The notes under the pieces: model-generated | What the model was told of the DNA's origin: nothing | What the model saw: the letters and a program-made list of their open reading frames with translations, nothing else | Databases searched by the model: none | DNA from: Fulvimarina uroteuthidis | GTDB taxonomy: Bacteria; Pseudomonadota; Alphaproteobacteria; Rhizobiales; Rhizobiaceae | Direction: 5' to 3' | DNA length: 64,000 nt | Assembly: GCF_034321785.1 (NCBI RefSeq) | Contig: NZ_JAXLPB010000002.1 | Span: 620,001 to 684,000 of the forward strand | Program-made: the position numbers and the translations under genes | Shown: positions 7,499-17,434 of the stretch, piece after piece | How positions within the stretch are numbered: position 1 is the first letter of the stretch | Layout: every line of letters starts with the position of its first letter

Positions 7499-8863
7499 CT
7501 AGTTGGCGGCCGGCTCAGCGGCAGGTGTTGCCGCCGCCGCTTCTTCGGCGCCGGCACCGCCGCAGCTCTTGGTCTCGGTGTTGTAGTTGCCGCAATTGAT
7601 CGGCTGGGTCCAGTCGGCGACGAGGCCCTTGGATTCCGGCAGGAAGTCCGACCAGGCGTCTCCTTCGACGACACCGTCGGTCTCGGAGACGATGTCGAAC
7701 TGACCCTCGTCGTTGATCTCGCCGATGAGGACGGGCTTGGAGATGTAGTGGTTCTTGCCCATGACCGACGTGCCGCCGGTGAGGTTCGCCTGCTCGATGC
7801 CCGGAAGCGCCTCGATGACGGCGTCGGCATCCGTGGTGCCGGCCGCTTCCACGGCCTTCACCCACATGTTGAAGCCGATATAGTGCGCCTCCATCGGATC
7901 GTTGGTGACGCGGTCCTCGTTGCCGATGAACGCATGCCACTTTTCGATGAACTCGGCGTTTTCGGGCGTATCGACACTCATGAAATAGTTCCACGCCGCC
8001 AGATGGCCGACGAGGGGGGCCGTGTCGATGCCGGCGAGTTCTTCCTCACCCACCGAGAAGGCGACGACGGGAATGTCGGTCGCTTCGATGCCCTGGTTGG
8101 CCAGCTCCTTGTAGAACGGCACGTTCGCATCGCCGTTGACGGTGGAGACGACGGCGGCCTTCTTGCCGGTCGCGCCGAATTCCTTGATGCGGGAGACCTG
8201 CGTCTGCCAGTCGGAGAAGCCGAACGGGGTGTAGTTGACGAGAATGTCCTCGGCGGCAACGCCCTTGTCCTTCAGATATTGCTCGAGGATCTTGTTGGTC
8301 GTGCGCGGGTAGACATAGTCGGTGCCTTCGAGCACCCAGCGTTCGACGCCTTCTTCCATCAGATAGTCGACGGCGGGAATGGCCTGGGTGTTCGGCGCGG
8401 CGCCGGTGTAGAAGATGTTGCGCGAGGATTCCTCGCCCTCGAACTGCACCGGATAGAAGACGACCGTGTTCAGTTCCTCGGCGACCGGCAGGATGGATTT
8501 GCGCGAGACCGAGGTCCAGCAGCAGAAGACGACGTCGGCGTCGTCCTGGGAGACGAGCTGGCGCATCTGCTCGGCGAACAGCGGCCAGTCGGAGGCCGGA
8601 TCGACGACGACGGCTTCCAGCGGCCGGCCGAGAAGACCGCCCTTCTTGTTCTGCTCGTCGATGAGCATCAGCATGACGTCCTTGAGGGTCGTCTCGGAAA
8701 TCGCCATCGTGCCCGACAGCGAGTGGAGGACGCCGACCTTGATCGGCTCGCCGCTCGGCGCTTCCGGGGTGGCCGCATCCTGCGCGAAGGCACCTGTCAT
8801 CATGGCCGAGCCGACAAGAGCCGCAGCGCCGAGACGTCTCAGCCAGTTCTTCGGTGAATTCAT
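7499..8863 (-). CDS. urtA: Urea ABC transporter substrate-binding protein UrtA
   Basis: A 454-residue periplasmic urea-binding protein of the branched-chain amino acid/amide binding family. It has a signal peptide (MNSPKNWLRR... to AFAQ), then the UrtA hallmarks GVLHSLSGTMAISE, FCCWTSVSRKSILPV, YPVQFEGEE, GAAPNTQAIPAV and GTDYVYPRTTN. The last 25 residues are an alanine-rich tail, possibly flexible. The start at 8863 has AGGAG about eight bases upstream; an in-frame start at 8944 overlaps the promoter. It delivers urea to UrtBC. Control by a sigma-54 promoter at 8919-8934 and a terminator of its own suggest nitrogen-regulated, high expression. Confidence 0.97.
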   Translation of the reverse strand: MNSPKNWLRRLGAAALVGSAMMTGAFAQDAATPEAPSGEPIKVGVLHSLSGTMAISETTLKDVMLMLIDEQNKKGGLLGRPLEAVVVDPASDWPLFAEQMRQLVSQDDADVVFCCWTSVSRKSILPVAEELNTVVFYPVQFEGEESSRNIFYTGAAPNTQAIPAVDYLMEEGVERWVLEGTDYVYPRTTNKILEQYLKDKGVAAEDILVNYTPFGFSDWQTQVSRIKEFGATGKKAAVVSTVNGDANVPFYKELANQGIEATDIPVVAFSVGEEELAGIDTAPLVGHLAAWNYFMSVDTPENAEFIEKWHAFIGNEDRVTNDPMEAHYIGFNMWVKAVEAAGTTDADAVIEALPGIEQANLTGGTSVMGKNHYISKPVLIGEINDEGQFDIVSETDGVVEGDAWSDFLPESKGLVADWTQPINCGNYNTETKSCGGAGAEEAAAATPAAEPAAN

Positions 8864-9275
8864 TGAAGCTCTCTCCTGTAGGGTTCCCGCTCGTGGCGGC
8901 GGGCTCACGAAGGAGTGAAGCAATTGGTGTGCCAGACTGATCATCGGCGGCGGCGCGCAGGATGAAGCCGTGGTTTCCCGGCGCCAGGAAGGCGGCGGCG
9001 CGGCGTTGTCGGAGGGATCGGAGCGGCATCCGGGCGCGGATTATGATTTAAAAATAGGCAATAGTGGCAGAATATACGCAGATGCGAAGATATTGCCCTT
9101 ATTTTGCCCACGATCGGTCGGCGCGGTCGCACCGGCGCGGGTCGATGCGGCAGGCGGTTGGTCCGAGATGTTTGTAACTGATCGCGCGAACCGCCATAAA
9201 GCATGCCAATGACGACGCTCCGCAGGCAGAGCGCCCCCCGATGATGATGTCCACAGATCCAAGAAAGCCCCGACC
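8864..9275. other. Divergent intergenic region urtA / prfC (412 bases)
   Basis: It holds the sigma-54 promoter for urtA and a markedly AT-rich stretch at about 9040-9110 in otherwise GC-rich DNA, suitable for bending or activator binding. I found no convincing NtrC site by eye and no gene. Confidence 0.6.
8919..8934 (-). promoter_or_regulatory. Sigma-54 (RpoN) promoter of urtA
   Basis: The minus strand reads TGGCACACCAATTGCT, against the consensus TGGCACGNNNNTTGCW: every defined position matches except one (A for G at position 7), with correct GG-GC spacing. It lies 56 bases upstream of the urtA start, giving a 5' leader of about 45 bases. Confidence 0.8.
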
Positions 9276-10901
9276 ATGAGCAGCGTCGCGATCAAGACCG
9301 AGCCAGAGGCACGCCCCGCGCGCGACATGACGTCGGCCTATTCGAACCGGCGCACCTTCGCGATCATCTCCCATCCGGACGCCGGCAAGACGACGCTGAC
9401 CGAGAAACTGCTCCTGACGGGCGGCGCGATCGAGATGGCGGGCGCCGTGCGCGCCAAGGGCAACAAGGCAAGGGCCAAGTCCGACTGGATGGAGATCGAG
9501 AAGAACCGCGGCATCTCGGTCACCTCCTCGGTGATGACGTTCGAGAAGGATGGCATCAACTTCAACCTTCTCGACACGCCTGGCCACAGCGACTTTTCCG
9601 AGGACACCTACCGGACGCTGACGGCGGTCGACAGCGCGATCATGGTGATCGACGCGGCCAAGGGCATCGAGGGCCAGACCCGCAAGCTGTTCGAGATCTG
9701 CCGCCTGCGCGACATTCCGATCATCACCTTCGTCAACAAGATCGACCGGGAAGGGCGCGATCCGTTCGAGCTTCTCGACGAGATCGAGGAGCAACTCGCG
9801 CTCACCGTCGCGCCGGTGATCTGGCCGGTGGGGCAGGGCGGGCTGTTTAAGGGCTGCTACGATCTGGCCGCCAACGACTTCATCTCCGCCAAGGGCGCCG
9901 GCACCCGGCATTTCGAGGGGGGGCTCGACGATCCGGCCCTCAGGCAGACGCTCGGCGAGGACGCCTATGCCGCGTTCCGGGATTCGGCGGAACTGGCCGC
10001 CGAGGGCTATGCCGCGTTCGACCCGGTCGCCTATCGCGACGGCCATCTGACGCCCGTCATCTTCGGCTCGGCGCTGGAGAACTTCGCCGTCGACCGGCTG
10101 ATGGATTTTGTCGCGACCCACGCGCCCGAGCCAAGGCCCCAGCCCTCCGACAAGGGGCCCGTCGATCCGTCGGGCGACAAGGTCTCGGGCTTCGTCTTCA
10201 AGGTGCAGGCCAACATGGACCCCAAGCACCGGGACCGCGTGGCGTTCGTCCGGTTCTGCTCGGGCCATTTCAAGCGCGGCATGAAGCTCGACCATGTGCG
10301 CTCGGGCAAGGCGATCGCGGTGTCGAACCCGATCTACTTCGTGGCGCAGGAGCGCTCGCTGACCGAAGAAGCCTATGCCGGCGACGTGATCGGCATTCCC
10401 AATCACGGCACCCTGCAGGTGGGCGATACGCTGACCGAGGGCGAGACCTTCCGCTTCACGGGCCTGCCGGCGTTCGCGCCGGAAGTGCTGCGCCGGGTTC
10501 GCCTGGAGGATACGATGAAGATGAAGCAGCTGCGCCGGGGCCTCGAGGACCTTGCCCAGGAAGGGCTCGTCCAGGTGTTCCGACCGACCTTCGGCTCGGA
10601 CTGGATCGTCGGCGTCGTCGGCCCGCTGCAGCTCGACGTTCTCGCCTCGCGCATCTCGGGCGAATACAAGGCCGACGTCACCTTCGAGCCGGTGCAATAC
10701 AATGTGGCGCGCTGGATCCGGGCCGAGAGCGAGGTGAAGCTCAAGCAGTTCATCAAGGACAATACGACCCAGGTCGTGCGCGACCGGGACGACCGTCCGG
10801 TCTATCTGTGCCGCGACGAGTGGGACCTGCGCTACATCATCGAGCGCAACAAGGAGATTTCCTTCGACGCCACCCGCGAAATCGTCGGCCAGACGGGCTA
10901 G
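9276..10901 (+). CDS. prfC: Peptide chain release factor 3
   Basis: A 541-residue translational GTPase that recycles RF1/RF2 from the ribosome. G1 is HPDAGKTT (residues 33-40), G3 is DTPGHSDF and G4 is NKID within TFVNKIDREGRDP; switch I holds the RGISVTSSV segment typical of RF3. The later FRPTFGSDWIVGVVGPLQLDVL motif is also RF3-specific. Length is normal. An in-frame ATG at 9327 matches the usual N-terminus more closely, so the first 17 residues may be extra. It is transcribed away from urtA and is followed nine bases later by recO. Confidence 0.96.
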   Translation: MSSVAIKTEPEARPARDMTSAYSNRRTFAIISHPDAGKTTLTEKLLLTGGAIEMAGAVRAKGNKARAKSDWMEIEKNRGISVTSSVMTFEKDGINFNLLDTPGHSDFSEDTYRTLTAVDSAIMVIDAAKGIEGQTRKLFEICRLRDIPIITFVNKIDREGRDPFELLDEIEEQLALTVAPVIWPVGQGGLFKGCYDLAANDFISAKGAGTRHFEGGLDDPALRQTLGEDAYAAFRDSAELAAEGYAAFDPVAYRDGHLTPVIFGSALENFAVDRLMDFVATHAPEPRPQPSDKGPVDPSGDKVSGFVFKVQANMDPKHRDRVAFVRFCSGHFKRGMKLDHVRSGKAIAVSNPIYFVAQERSLTEEAYAGDVIGIPNHGTLQVGDTLTEGETFRFTGLPAFAPEVLRRVRLEDTMKMKQLRRGLEDLAQEGLVQVFRPTFGSDWIVGVVGPLQLDVLASRISGEYKADVTFEPVQYNVARWIRAESEVKLKQFIKDNTTQVVRDRDDRPVYLCRDEWDLRYIIERNKEISFDATREIVGQTG

Positions 10902-10909
10902 GCCAGCCG

Positions 10910-11629
10910 ATGGAGTGGCGTGAGGAAGGGATCGTCCTCGGGGTCAAGCGCCATGGCGAGACGAGCGTCATCGCCGAACTGATGACCCGCTCGCGCGGGC
11001 GCCATCTGGGCCTGGTGCGCGGCGGCCGATCGCGGGCGATGCGTGCCGTTCTCCAGCCGGGCAACACGGTCTCGGTGCATTGGCGCGCCCGGCTCGACGA
11101 GCATATGGGGGCTTTTTCGTTGGAGCCTCTGACGCTGCGCGCGGGCGCATTGATGGAAAGCGCGATCGGGCTTCACGGGGTGCAGCTGGCCGCCAGCCAT
11201 CTGCGTCTGCTGGCCGAGCGGGAGGCCCACCCCCGGCTCTATGACGGGTTCCTCGTCCTTCTCGACAATCTCACGGGCTCCGGCCTGACGGCGGGCGAAC
11301 TGATGCTGCGATTCGAACTCGCCATCCTGGAAGAGCTCGGCTACGGCCTCGACCTGACGCGGTGCGCGGCAACCGGTGCGAGCGCCGATCTTGTCTATGT
11401 GTCGCCCAGAAGCGGGCGCGCGGTGGGGCGGGAGCCCGGCGAACCCTACAAGGCGCGCCTTCTCGCCCTGCCGGACTTCATGACCGCACGCGATCTCGCC
11501 GCCGACGGCGCGGGGTTGCGGACGGGGTTCATGCTGACGCGCTATTTCCTCGCCCGCCATGTCTACGAGCCGCGCGGAATCGAGGAGCCCCTGTCGCGCG
11601 TCAGCTTCGTCGCCGCCGCGAGTGAATGA
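10910..11629 (+). CDS. recO: DNA repair protein RecO
   Basis: A 239-residue RecO, which loads RecA with RecR during RecFOR gap repair and anneals SSB-coated strands. The N-terminal OB fold starts EWREEGIVLGVKRHGETSVIAELMT and continues GLVRGGRSRAMRAVLQPGN; the helical C-terminal part includes ELMLRFELAILEELGYGLDLTRCA and ARHVYEPRG. The family's zinc cysteines are mostly absent, as in many alphaproteobacteria. The start at 10910 gives the conserved N-terminus. Likely co-transcribed with prfC. Confidence 0.94.
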   Translation: MEWREEGIVLGVKRHGETSVIAELMTRSRGRHLGLVRGGRSRAMRAVLQPGNTVSVHWRARLDEHMGAFSLEPLTLRAGALMESAIGLHGVQLAASHLRLLAEREAHPRLYDGFLVLLDNLTGSGLTAGELMLRFELAILEELGYGLDLTRCAATGASADLVYVSPRSGRAVGREPGEPYKARLLALPDFMTARDLAADGAGLRTGFMLTRYFLARHVYEPRGIEEPLSRVSFVAAASE

Positions 11630-11674
11630 GCGCGGCGCGCCCGACGGATCGTCGCGCAGGTTCGTGGCGCGGGT

Positions 11675-12937
11675 TCAGGGTGTCGCGGCGCTTGCGGTCA
11701 GCCGGGGCGCGGCCTCCTCGCGGATCGGCCAGTGGACGAGCGCCGCGAACAGGCCAAGGCCGACGCCGAGCCACCAGACCGGATCGTAGGTGCCGTAGAT
11801 CGAATAGAGATAGCCGCCGAGCCAGACGCCCAGGAACGAGCCGACCTGATGCGAGAAGAACACCGCGCCGCCCAGGAGGCCGAGATATTTCGTGCCGAAC
11901 ATGATGGCGACGAGGGCGTTCGTCGGCGGCACCGTCGACAGCCACAGGATGCCCATCACGGCCGAGAAGACGACGACCGTCGCCGGCGTGATCGGCGTCA
12001 GGAGGAACGCCGTCACCGCGATGGAGCGCCCGATATAGATGAAGACGAGCAGCATCGGCTTCGGGCTTCTCTGGCCGATGACGCCGGAGGCGAGCGAGCC
12101 GATGATGTTGAAGAAGCCGATCAGCGCCATGCCGATGACGGCATAGGTGGCGTCGATCCCCTTGTCGGCGAGATAGGCCGGAAAGTGGGCGGTGATGAAG
12201 GCGACCTGAAAGCCGCAGACGAAGAAGCCGGCGGTCAGAAGGCGATAGCCCTTGGTGGCGAAGGCCTCGCGCAACGCCTCGCCCATGGTCTGCTCGACCT
12301 CGTGCGCCAGAAGCGCCGATCCGATCCTCGGCGCGCCGCGCAGGGCGATGGCGAGGATCGGCACGATCAGGAGGGTGCCGGCCATGACGAGGAGCGCGTC
12401 GGACCAGCCATAGGCATCGATGAGGCCCCTTGTGAGCGGCGCGAAGACGAACATGCCGGCCGATCCCGCCGCGGTGCCGAGCCCGAAGACGAAGGAACGC
12501 TGTTCGGGCGTGACGCGCCTTGCGAAGGCGGCGAGCACGATGCCGAACGATCCGGCCGCGACCGCGAGGCCGACGAGAATGCCCTGGCCGACGATGAGCC
12601 AGACCGGCGCTTCACCGAGCGCCGTGACGGCAAGACCCGCCGCGTAGAGAAGGCCCGACAGAACCAGCACCTTGGCCGTGCCGAACTTGTCCGCGATGGC
12701 GCCGAAGATCGGCTGGCCCGCGCCCCAGAAGAGATTCTGGATGGCGATGGCGATGGCGAAATCCTCGCGCGTCCAGCCCCGGTCGGTGATCATGGGAAGC
12801 TGGAAGAAGCCGATCGCCGAGCGCGGCCCGAAGGTGAGGAGTGCGATGAGGCAGCCGGCGGCGATCGCAAGGATCGTCGCGAACCGGGTGTCGGATGGGG
12901 AGTGCGTTGTCGTCGTCATCGGCCGTCGGTCCGTCAT
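11675..12937 (-). CDS. MFS transporter (monocarboxylate/oxalate-formate antiporter-like)
   Basis: About 420 residues with roughly twelve hydrophobic segments. MFS signatures include GQPIFGAIADKFGTAKVLVLSG between segments 2 and 3 and the FNIIGSLASGVIGQR segment in the second half. The N-terminal GPRSAIGFFQLPMITDRGW resembles the OFA/MCT-like branch. The start at 12937 is chosen over an upstream start that adds a charged stretch; 12919 is another option. It converges with recO. The substrate cannot be read from sequence. Confidence 0.85.
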   Translation of the reverse strand: MTDRRPMTTTTHSPSDTRFATILAIAAGCLIALLTFGPRSAIGFFQLPMITDRGWTREDFAIAIAIQNLFWGAGQPIFGAIADKFGTAKVLVLSGLLYAAGLAVTALGEAPVWLIVGQGILVGLAVAAGSFGIVLAAFARRVTPEQRSFVFGLGTAAGSAGMFVFAPLTRGLIDAYGWSDALLVMAGTLLIVPILAIALRGAPRIGSALLAHEVEQTMGEALREAFATKGYRLLTAGFFVCGFQVAFITAHFPAYLADKGIDATYAVIGMALIGFFNIIGSLASGVIGQRSPKPMLLVFIYIGRSIAVTAFLLTPITPATVVVFSAVMGILWLSTVPPTNALVAIMFGTKYLGLLGGAVFFSHQVGSFLGVWLGGYLYSIYGTYDPVWWLGVGLGLFAALVHWPIREEAAPRLTASAATP

Positions 12938-13230
12938 ATCGTCGTTATAGGCGCGGCGTTTCCGTTCCCGCTTCCCGATGGGGAGAGAAGCAGGATGGAG
13001 CCCACGCACGGGTCGTTCGACTGCGTTGGCCCGAGCGGTGGACGGCCAGGATCGTGTCCGCTCGGATCGTTCGTTTTTTCAGGACGCGTTCTACGGCGCG
13101 GGAAGGGTTCCGGCAAGGGATTTCACCCTCCGGCTGCCGCTTGCCTCCCGTCGGACGGCGTCATCCTATGCTTGCATTCTGCACCGGATCTGGCCCATAT
13201 CGCAATCGTCGGACAACGGGAAAGGAACGG

Positions 13231-13875
13231 ATGAAGTCCCTCCGAATCAAGACTTTCGCTCCTCATCTGATGGTGGGAAGCCTGCTGTTGCTCGGGAGCG
13301 CGTCCAGCCTTGCGGCACAAGAGGACGAGACCCACGGCGAAGGCGCCTTCCATCCGGTCGATATCGTCTCGGTCGCCACCGGAGACTTTGACCGGAACGG
13401 CTCGCAGGATGCGGCCCTGCTCGTCCTGCCGGGGAACGGCGCCGCGTTCGGCCCCGACCTCCATATCCTGCTGAAGGGCTATGATCAGGATCAGCCGCCG
13501 GGCAAGCTGTCGCCGGCGCTCAGCGTTCCGAACGCCGCGATCGGCACCGCGCCGCTGTTCGCCGGACAGGTTCCGGCGCTCGAGGCGCTGCCCGACGGCT
13601 CGCTGCAGATCCTGTCCTTGAATACCGGGATCGGTCGCGCGGCCTGGGAGCAGCGGGTGACGCTGGCCTCTGGCGGCGACCGCTTCCACGTCACCCGTTT
13701 CCAGTACAATTCCTACGACAAGCTGCAGGAAGAGCCATCGGTCGATTGCGAACTCGATCTGTCCGCCGGCAAGGGCGTTCTCGACGGCAAGGCCATCAGC
13801 TTCGAGGCGCGCAGAACGCCGTTCGAGGATTGGGACGACCAGACCGCCTATGGGCTTTGCGGCATCGGCGGGTAG
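13231..13875 (+). CDS. Secreted protein with an FG-GAP/VCBS-like calcium motif
   Basis: A 214-residue product with a signal peptide (about residues 1-29, ending ASSLAAQ). The segment ATGDFDRNGSQDAALLV has the DxDxNGxxDA pattern of calcium loops in VCBS/FG-GAP repeats, but only one copy is evident. The C-terminal half has two cysteines (VDCEL and GLCGIGG) that may form a disulphide. AAAGGAA precedes the start. I do not recognise a named family; an exported, metal-stabilised beta-rich protein is the most that can be said. Confidence 0.75.
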   Translation: MKSLRIKTFAPHLMVGSLLLLGSASSLAAQEDETHGEGAFHPVDIVSVATGDFDRNGSQDAALLVLPGNGAAFGPDLHILLKGYDQDQPPGKLSPALSVPNAAIGTAPLFAGQVPALEALPDGSLQILSLNTGIGRAAWEQRVTLASGGDRFHVTRFQYNSYDKLQEEPSVDCELDLSAGKGVLDGKAISFEARRTPFEDWDDQTAYGLCGIGG

Positions 13876-13996
13876 CCGATGGCCCGAAACGGGCGACCCT
13901 GGGGGCCTCTCAGGACAAGCGCCCGCGCGTGCCCGTGAGGACCGGGCGGGCGCGGAAGGGCGATCCGCGCGTTTCCGGGCGGCGGTGTGTCCGTGC

Positions 13997-14521
13997 TCAG
14001 GCGGTGACGCGCTTGGCCCTGGCCGCCTTGGTGAACTTCTTGATCACCATGTCGCGCTTCAGCTTCGACAGATAGTCGATGAACAGAACGCCGTTCAGAT
14101 GGTCGATCTCGTGCTGCAGGCAGGTGGCGAGGAGGCCGTCGGCGACCTCCTCGTGCATCTCGCCGTCGAGGCCGAGATAGCGCACGGTGACGCCGGCGGG
14201 ACGCTCGACCTCGGCGAAATAGTCCGGGATCGACAGACAGCCCTCTTCGTAGACGCTGATATCGTCCGCCACCCCGACGATCTCCGGGTTGAGGTAGACG
14301 CGCGGCTGGCGCTTGTCGTCCTCTTCCTTCGAGATGTCGATCGTCAGCATGCGCAGGGGCTCGCCCACCTGGATGGCGGCAAGGCCGATGCCGGGCGCTT
14401 CGTACATCGTCTCCAGCATGTCGTCGGCAAAGCGTTTCAGCGCGTCGTCGACGCGCGCCACGGGCTCGGAGACCTTGCGAAGGACGGGGTCGGGCAGAAT
14501 GATGAGGGGCTTGATCGTCAT
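13997..14521 (-). CDS. def: Peptide deformylase
   Basis: A 174-residue iron/zinc hydrolase that removes the N-formyl group from nascent proteins. All three motifs are intact: GIGLAA (residues 44-49), EGCLS (93-97) and HEIDH (137-141), giving metal ligands C95, H137 and H141 and catalytic E138. The start at 14521 fits the conserved MTIKPLIILPDPVLR N-terminus. The basic C-terminal tail (KAARAKR) is usual in the family. No fmt gene lies next to it within the window. Confidence 0.97.
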   Translation of the reverse strand: MTIKPLIILPDPVLRKVSEPVARVDDALKRFADDMLETMYEAPGIGLAAIQVGEPLRMLTIDISKEEDDKRQPRVYLNPEIVGVADDISVYEEGCLSIPDYFAEVERPAGVTVRYLGLDGEMHEEVADGLLATCLQHEIDHLNGVLFIDYLSKLKRDMVIKKFTKAARAKRVTA

Positions 14522-15093
14522 GGGGCTGGAGGTAGCGAGACTTCGGGGGCCGGTCAATTCCCCGCCGCCGATCAAGGCATGTTCGTTGACCGCGTCGGGA
14601 CAATCTCCGGGACGAGTGCGGGAGTGGACGGCGTCGCCGGCGCGCCATGTCCGTTCCGGACCGATCTCACCTTGCGGTCGCCATCGCCGTTTTGCCGGCC
14701 GCAACGCCTTGGGGACGCAAGGTCAAATGCTGCGGTGCACCCGATCTGCGACCCGACGTGCCGCCGAATTCCGCGCGAAAAGGCTCGAAACCGCGCACGA
14801 AATAGATTGATGTTGAGATTTCAGGCATTTTGAGGTATGTTGACGGAACGATCGGGCATTCTCGTTTTTGCATCGCATCGTGCGCAAAAGGGGCGCGCCG
14901 ACATTACCACCATCCATCACGACGTTTGTTCGCTCATTCTGCGAGCCATCGCCGTGTCGCGGCTTGCCCGGAAGACAGAGCGCACCCGAATGTCGGTTCG
15001 TCACGACGACGAATTTGAATCAAACCGGCGGCATGACCGTCGCCCGTGTCTAGCGGCTGTAGCGGCCCGGCACAAGAAGGAGTTTGAAAGCGT
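14522..15093. other. Intergenic region def / carD (572 bases)
   Basis: Several short reading frames cross it but none shows family features or a ribosome site. The only structured element is a promoter-like AT-rich stretch around 14800-14850. The long leader before carD may be regulatory. Confidence 0.5.
14813..14841 (+). promoter_or_regulatory. Candidate sigma-70 promoter for carD
   Basis: TTGAGA (14813-14818), a 17-base spacer and TATGTT (14836-14841). It would start transcription about 245 bases before carD. It was selected by eye and is not tested. Confidence 0.4.
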
Positions 15094-15717
15094 ATGAGTA
15101 GCCCAAAGAAGGCGTCCGCAAGCAAAGGCTTCAAGACCGGCGAAAGCGTCGTCTATCCGGCGCACGGCGTCGGCAAGATCGTTTCGATCGAGGAGCAGGA
15201 AGTCGCGGGGATGAAGCTCGAACTCTTCGTCGTCGATTTCGAGAAGGACAAGATGCGCCTCAAGGTGCCAGTGGCCAAGGCCGCCGCGGTCGGCATGCGC
15301 AAGCTGTCCGAGACCGATTTCGTCGAGCGTGCGCTGAAGGTCGTGCAGGGGCGTGCCCGGGTCAAGAAGACCATGTGGAGCCGCCGCGCACAGGAATACG
15401 ATGCGAAGATCAATTCCGGCGACCTGATCCAGATCGCCGAAGTCGTTCGCGATCTCTACCGGGCCGACACCCAGCCGGAGCAGTCCTATTCCGAACGCCA
15501 GCTCTACGAGGCGGCTCTCGGGCGCATGGCGCGCGAACTGGCGGCGGTGAACGAGGTCTCCGAGACCGAGGCCGTGCGGTTGATCGAGGAGAACCTCAAC
15601 AAGGGGCCGAAGCGCGGTCCCAAGGCCGAGGGCGACGACGAAGCCGACGATGACGCGGCGGAAGACGACACTGCAGCCGACAATGACGCATCCGTGGGCA
15701 AGGAAGAGGCGGCCTGA
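15094..15717 (+). CDS. CarD/CdnL-family RNA polymerase-binding regulator
   Basis: A 207-residue CarD_CdnL_TRCF protein. The N-terminal RNAP-interacting domain shows FKTGESVVYPAHGVGKI, the EEQEVAGMKLELFVVDF strand and RLKVPVAKAAAVGMRKL; the helical C-terminal part has MWSRRAQEYDAKINSGDLIQIAEVVRDLY, including the conserved tryptophan. CdnL proteins bind RNAP beta and stabilise open complexes, notably at rRNA promoters. A 40-residue acidic tail rich in Asp, Glu and Ala follows. A strong terminator 60 bases downstream makes this a single-gene transcript. Confidence 0.93.
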   Translation: MSSPKKASASKGFKTGESVVYPAHGVGKIVSIEEQEVAGMKLELFVVDFEKDKMRLKVPVAKAAAVGMRKLSETDFVERALKVVQGRARVKKTMWSRRAQEYDAKINSGDLIQIAEVVRDLYRADTQPEQSYSERQLYEAALGRMARELAAVNEVSETEAVRLIEENLNKGPKRGPKAEGDDEADDDAAEDDTAADNDASVGKEEAA

Positions 15718-15776
15718 TCCGTTCGATTGCCCCTGTTCCGGTGGGATAGCGCCGCAGGGTCCCGCCCGACATGATG

Positions 15777-15809
15777 AAAGCCGGTTCGTTCGTTCGAGCC
15801 GGCTTTTTT
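15777..15809 (+). terminator. Intrinsic terminator of carD
   Basis: AAAGCCGGTTCG (15777-15788) pairs with CGAGCCGGCTTT (15795-15806), with one G-T wobble and a six-base loop, followed by a run of six Ts. Confidence 0.9.
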
Positions 15810-16240
15810 CATGGAAGCGCTCCGGCGGTCGGTCCGTTTGGTGGCCGCGGCAGCGCGCATCCCTGGATGATGGTGGTTGCGCCACCTGTTTCAATGCGGG
15901 AAAAGCGCGGTCTGTGCCCGCCGCCGCGAAGCCTTGTCGCTTCGAAGGGGGCAAGGCATGCGCGCCTCGTTCACCCGTTCGAAGCGCGTTTGCCCCGGGC
16001 CGGCACGGCGATCTCGCGCGCGGGCTTGATCGAGGCTCTTGTTTCCGGCATGCTGCGCTCCAGTCGGCACGGTCGCAGGTCCATGACCCGTGCGACGGCC
16101 AGACGAGAAGACCGGTCATTTCCAGCTCTGTCATGCAGGGCCGTGCAGGCCTCGGCCCGGAAATTTTTCGTACCCCACGGTCGCATATCTTGCCGAAGAC
16201 ACGAACCCCTCTACATTCCGTAAAAAAGTTTCCACCTTCG

Positions 16241-16266
16241 GGAACGTTCCTATGACCCGGCGCATT
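16241..16266 (+). promoter_or_regulatory. Possible general-stress (EcfG-type) promoter of rpoH2
   Basis: GGAAC at 16241-16245 followed after 19 bases by TT (16265-16266). It matches the loose GGAAC-N18/19-TT pattern I recall for RpoE2 in Sinorhizobium, but lacks the stricter CGTT -10. GGAACGTTCC is itself palindromic. Confidence 0.35.
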
Positions 16267-16345
16267 ACGCCTCTACCGGAGTGTTGCGCGAGAGTCGTAA
16301 CGCAGATGGGCCGAAACATCTGGAACGCTTTACCGGAGGGATAGC

Positions 16346-17209
<864 letters not shown>

Positions 17210-17270
17210 AGCCAAACCCCTTCGGATGGCCGGATCGGACATGAACCGACGGTCCATCATCGCGCCATCG

Positions 17271-17307
17271 AAAAAGCCGGACCTTTCCACGAAGGACCGG
17301 TTTTTTT
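17271..17307 (+). terminator. Intrinsic terminator of rpoH2
   Basis: CCGGaCCTT (17277-17285) pairs with AAGGaCCGG (17292-17300) with one A-A mismatch, flanked by an A run and followed by seven Ts. Confidence 0.88.
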
Positions 17308-17434
17308 CGTTCGGGGCCCCGGAAAGCTTTTCGACGACGGGCTGGCTTTGCGCGCTCCGGGCAGGCGCGAGACGGCGCGAGACCCGCCTGCTGCGAGCGT
17401 CCTCCGGATCGTCGCTTCGGGCGCACGTGGACCG

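Larger units (their letters stand above)
15718..16345. other. Intergenic region carD / rpoH2 (628 bases)
   Basis: Holds the carD terminator, then about 500 bases in which I see no convincing gene, although open frames exist on both strands. A GGAACGTTCC palindrome and a candidate stress promoter lie at its right end. Confidence 0.5.

Noticed and set aside
13915..13960. GC-rich hairpin in the convergent gap before def as a terminator
   Set aside because: The stem is imperfect and no T run follows on either strand.
14837..15097. An 86-codon frame ending on the carD start
   Set aside because: It lies in the presumed leader of carD, has no ribosome site and has Arg/His-rich composition typical of chance frames.
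15771..16223. A 150-codon frame between carD and rpoH2
   Set aside because: It starts inside the carD terminator, has no motif and biased composition.
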